Shown here piece by piece: positions 63,309 through 64,000 of a stretch of 64,000 bases of DNA. Numbering within the stretch: the first letter of the stretch is position 1; each line of letters begins with the position of its first letter. Both the position numbers and the translations under genes were made by a program. The stretch is from positions 1 through 64,000 of the forward strand of contig NZ_JAEQAZ010000002.1 in assembly GCF_016654115.1 (NCBI RefSeq), read 5' to 3'. The notes beneath the pieces were generated by a model. It was not told where the DNA came from. It searched no databases and was given only the letters and a program-made list of their open reading frames with translations. The stretch is from Streptomyces sp. MBT53 (GTDB lineage Bacteria; Actinomycetota; Actinomycetes; Streptomycetales; Streptomycetaceae).

Positions 63309-64000
63309 ACGAGGTCCTGCTGAGGAGCCTCACGCCGAGCGTGCTCGGCATCCTCGTCCGCCGCGGAGCAGACTTCGCGGCGGCCGAGGACGCCGTACAG
63401 GACGCGCTCGTCGAGGCGGTCCGGGTCTGGCCCGAGGATCCGCCGCGCGATCCGAAGGGGTGGCTCGTCACGGTGGCGTGGCGGCGGTTCCTCGACGCGA
63501 CGCGGGCGGACACGGCCCGCCGTAGACGCGAGGACCGGGTGGACGAAGAGCCGGCTCCCGGCCCCGCGCCCGCGACGGACGACACGCTCCAGCTCTACTT
63601 CCTGTGCGCCCACCCGTCGTTGACGCCGTCGTCGGCGGTCGCGCTCACGCTGCGCGCGGTCGGCGGGCTCACCACCCGGCAGATCGCCCAGGCCTATCTG
63701 GTGCCCGAGGCGACGATGGCACAGCGCATCAGCCGGGCCAAGCGCACCGTGTCCGGTGTGCGCTTCGACCAGCCCGGCGATGTGGCCACCGTGCTGCGCG
63801 TCCTCTACCTGGTCTTCAACGAGGGCTACTCCGGCGATGTCGACCTCGCAGCCGAGGCCATCCGGCTCACCCGGCAGGTCGCGGGCGTGATCGACCACCC
63901 CGAGGTGTCGGGCCTGCTCGCCCTCATGCTGCTCCACCACGCCCGCCGCGCCGCCCGGACCGCGCCGGACGGCAGCCTGGTGCCGCTCGCCGAGCAGGAC
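63305..64000 (+). CDS. ECF42 RNA polymerase sigma factor, 5' part (runs off the window)
   Basis: The frame opens GTGAACGAG and stays open to the last base (232 residues so far). Sigma region 2 is about residues 5-70 (ADFAAAEDAVQDALVEAV, GWLVTVAWRRFLD). Region 4 is at about 115-165 (GLTTRQIAQAYLVPEATMAQRISRAKRTV). The start of the C-terminal extension is visible (VLYLVFNEGYSG, ending in LAEQD at the edge). ECF42 factors carry a C-terminal TPR-like domain beyond the core. GTG start overlapping the YciI stop. The rest lies outside the window. Confidence 0.9.
   Translation, partial: MNEVLLRSLTPSVLGILVRRGADFAAAEDAVQDALVEAVRVWPEDPPRDPKGWLVTVAWRRFLDATRADTARRRREDRVDEEPAPGPAPATDDTLQLYFLCAHPSLTPSSAVALTLRAVGGLTTRQIAQAYLVPEATMAQRISRAKRTVSGVRFDQPGDVATVLRVLYLVFNEGYSGDVDLAAEAIRLTRQVAGVIDHPEVSGLLALMLLHHARRAARTAPDGSLVPLAEQD

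Overview
The window is high-GC actinomycete DNA, most likely Streptomyces. Codons strongly favour G/C in third position, GTG and TTG starts are common, and many genes overlap by 4 or 8 bases. Actinomycete hallmarks are present: an EACC1-caspase-nSTAND conflict module, a mycofactocin-type SDR, an Rv1733c-like protein, ECF41 and ECF42 sigma factors, and a rifamycin-associated element (RAE) with rgt and helR.

Layout. 1-5.7 kb: the 3' part of a cytochrome b gene (qcrB), a perfect 16-bp terminator, then a leftward block of an NmrA-like SDR, a solo SdhA/NadB-type flavoprotein, an ECF41 sigma factor and galU. The SDR and flavoprotein each carry the same promoter motif, TGTCACAGA-N9-TGCCCGGTC, close to the ECF41 type. 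5.9-12.4 kb: a conflict module (EACC1 plus a 1469-residue caspase / nSTAND NTPase / TM / WD40 protein), a divergent gene with a CxCxC motif, a broken ORF and a small hypothetical. 12.4-16.3 kb: alpha/beta hydrolase and divergent XRE regulator, LLM oxidoreductase, DUF1330 protein, decayed doxX.

16.4-31.3 kb: a CoA-dependent catabolic island with two amidohydrolases, hotdog thioesterase, split hydratase, three-part thiolase-like/DUF35 aldolase set, dual CaiB CoA-transferase, SDRs (one mycofactocin type), aldehyde dehydrogenase and a TetR regulator. Two promoter/operator copies, before the hydratase operon and before the amidohydrolase operon, share sequence and exact spacing. The substrate is probably a cyclic or branched acid processed as a CoA thioester; this is inference.

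31.4-38.3 kb: a small membrane protein, a two-component system, a DUF2079 membrane protein, a transposase fragment, a VOC protein, a lower-GC membrane protein, and a lone type I-E-like CRISPR repeat. 38.4-44.9 kb: dhaKLM (PTS-type dihydroxyacetone kinase), a divergent TetR/SDR pair, GH75 chitosanase, an FN3 lipoprotein and a surface protein. 45-53.9 kb: fadH-padR behind a perfect 22-bp palindrome, an anchored secreted protein behind direct repeats, a HemK-like methyltransferase with a structured leader, MarR, GNAT, quinone oxidoreductase, a molybdopterin oxidoreductase with its flavin reductase, and an Rv1733c-like protein. 54-59 kb: 8-oxoguanine deaminase, acetyl xylan esterase, SnoaL-like protein, class C serine hydrolase and a GntR regulator with a dre-like site. 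59.1-62.7 kb: a rifamycin-resistance operon (RAE - rgt - helR). 62.8-64.0 kb: an ECF42 pair (YciI/DGPF protein and sigma factor) behind a matching TGTCGA-N17-CGTC promoter; the sigma gene runs off the end.

All functional calls come from reading the sequence and recalling families; no search was run.
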